Origin: UBA6624 sp964517115 [NCBI: uncultured bacterium]
GTDB taxonomy: Bacteria; UBP7; UBA6624
Direction of reading: 5' to 3'
Assembly: GCA_964517115.1 (NCBI GenBank)
Contig: CAZFBE010000023.1
Span: 1 to 6,627 of the forward strand
DNA: 6,627 nt
Numbering within the stretch: the stretch's first letter is position 1; the number at the start of each line of letters is the position of its first letter. The position numbers and the translations under genes were made by a program. This document shows, piece after piece, positions 5,975 to 6,627 of the stretch. A model generated the notes under the pieces. It had not been told where the DNA came from, ran no database searches, and was given only the letters and a program-made list of their open reading frames with translations.

Positions 5975-6597
5975 TTCCAAATCTCCTCAATAGTTTTTAA
6001 TGCTTCGGATGAAATAATCAAATTCCTGTACCTTAGCAAATCTCCAATATTCACCCTTTCTCCACCATAGAACCTAACATTTTTTATGTTCTTAAAAGAA
6101 TGATTCGCAATGCTTTGATTCTCATTATGCAAAATAAGAGTTTTTCCTTCAATTCCATTTTTTTCCAAAAGAGAAACAGCATTTTTTATTGAAATACTTT
6201 TCCATTTTGGAATCTCAACAAACTTAACCTCTCCATCAGAAAACTTCTTGCTTAAGGCAGACATCAAAGCTTTCTTTCCAGCTTTTTTATTCATCTTTAG
6301 AGAAGGGTTTCTTGGATGAGGTCCATGTATCGTTCCTCCACCAACTCTCTGTCCTGCAGTTATTGCACCAGCCCTTGCATTACCAGTTCCTTTTTGTCTA
6401 TAGATTTTTTTTGTAGAAGCTCTTACAGCAGATCTATTTTTTGAAGAACCAGCTAAATCTTTGCCGTTATTAACCTGAACACGGTAAGCCAGGCTTACGA
6501 GAGAAGGATTCCAATCATTTCCAAAAATGCTCTTGGCAAGAGTGAGTTTTTTCAACTCTTTTCCAGCCTTGTCATAAAGTGCAGACTTAATTGCCAT
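5971..6597 (-). CDS. rplD: 50S ribosomal protein L4
   Basis: L4 is an early assembly protein with an extended loop that reaches the exit tunnel; in E. coli it also represses the S10 operon. From ATG 6597 it has 208 residues, the usual length. The loop reads KKIYRQKGTGNARAG (63-77), continuing to RVGGGTIHGPHPR (84-96). Then come the helix block KKAGKKALMSALSKK (104-118) and the C-terminal domain with GKTLILHNEN (151-160) and NIGDLLRYRNLIIS (183-196). Asn73 replaces the arginine common in GTGRAR. An upstream in-frame ATG at 6615 would add six residues, but the GGAGGAG at 6607-6613 lies nine bases before ATG 6597 and the resulting MAIKSALYD is a more usual opening. The codons at the stop overlap rplW by four bases. 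Confidence 0.97.
   Translation of the reverse strand: MAIKSALYDKAGKELKKLTLAKSIFGNDWNPSLVSLAYRVQVNNGKDLAGSSKNRSAVRASTKKIYRQKGTGNARAGAITAGQRVGGGTIHGPHPRNPSLKMNKKAGKKALMSALSKKFSDGEVKFVEIPKWKSISIKNAVSLLEKNGIEGKTLILHNENQSIANHSFKNIKNVRFYGGERVNIGDLLRYRNLIISSEALKTIEEIWK
5982..5987 (-). promoter_or_regulatory. Shine-Dalgarno site deciding the rplW start
   Basis: GAGGAG lies seven bases before ATG 5974 and only one base before the in-frame TTG at 5980. This spacing selects the ATG, which also forms an ATGA overlap with the rplD stop. Confidence 0.75.
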
Positions 6598-6627
6598 CTT
6601 TGTTTTCTCCTCCATCCTCTTCCTTGG
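6587..6627 (-). CDS. rplC: possible C-terminal tail of 50S ribosomal protein L3 (partial)
   Basis: rplC normally lies directly upstream of rplD. At the right edge one of the two frames not used by rplD reads KEEDGGENKDGN and stops at TAA (6587-6589), 11 bases inside the chosen rplD start. This is a hydrophilic acidic tail of the kind some L3 proteins carry, and the overlap matches the style of the other junctions. Only 12 residues are visible and none is diagnostic, so the call rests on gene order, frame and spacing. The third frame stays open for longer and ends further inside rplD, but its residues look less like a ribosomal tail. The sequence to the right of the window would settle it. Confidence 0.4.
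   Translation of the reverse strand, partial: KEEDGGENKDGN
6607..6613 (-). promoter_or_regulatory. Shine-Dalgarno site deciding the rplD start
   Basis: GGAGGAG lies nine bases before ATG 6597. It immediately follows the alternative ATG at 6615, so it favours the inner start. A weaker AAGGA at 6621-6625 precedes ATG 6615 by five bases, so the outer start is not fully excluded. Confidence 0.7.

Noticed and set aside
5975-5980. Two-residue extension of L23 from TTG 5980
   Set aside because: The GAGGAG site would be only one base from the TTG; ATG 5974 has proper spacing.
1-6627. An undescribed system, mobile element, CRISPR array, tRNA or repeat family
   Set aside because: All but a few bases are coding for standard ribosomal proteins in standard order. 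I saw no direct repeat array, inverted terminal repeats or tRNA-like fold on either strand.

Overview
This window is one uninterrupted stretch of the bacterial S10-spc ribosomal protein cluster, all on the minus strand. Read from the right edge it runs (rplC tail?) - rplD - rplW - rplB - rpsS - rplV - rpsC - rplP - rpmC - rpsQ - rplN - rplX - rplE - rpsN - rpsH - rplF - rplR, the order seen in most bacteria. The organism is bacterial: the proteins are the bacterial versions (for example an L4 with the RQKGTG loop and an L16 with RMGKGKG) and no archaeal-only genes are interleaved. The DNA is AT-rich (below 40% G+C by eye, not counted), lysine is mostly AAA, and every arginine codon I read in rplR is AGA or AGG. 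S14 is the short zinc-ribbon form. Many family motifs carry uncommon residues, which suggests a divergent lineage or candidate phylum. I cannot name the phylum from sequence alone.

Region by region: 5971-6597 and 5663-5974 encode L4 and L23; 4835-5659 L2; 4566-4835 S19; 4220-4576 L22; 3559-4227 S3; 3122-3559 L16; 2928-3131 L29; 2686-2931 S17. This is the S10-operon half. The spc half follows with no break: 2321-2689 L14, 2016-2321 L24, 1483-2016 L5, 1298-1483 S14, 888-1301 S8, 358-891 L6, and 1-352 L18, which is cut by the left edge just before its end. A short frame at the right edge (6587-6627) may be the C-terminal tail of L3.

Packing is extreme. Of the 15 junctions between the 16 genes, 13 overlap (five TAATG one-base overlaps, five ATGA/GTGA four-base overlaps, three overlaps of 8-11 bases), and the other two have gaps of 3 and 5 bases. 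There is no room for internal promoters or terminators, so the window is expected to be part of one long transcript with translational coupling. Most genes have a purine-rich Shine-Dalgarno inside the preceding gene, and these sites move the likely starts of rplD, rplW, rplV and rpsC inward from the longest open frames.

I found no accessory system, mobile element, RNA gene, CRISPR array or long non-coding stretch. The points worth a second look are residue-level: L4 and L22 both lack an arginine usually found at the exit-tunnel constriction, L2 has Asn for a near-invariant His in the DHPHGGGEG motif, and L6 has an altered EPYKGKGI motif.
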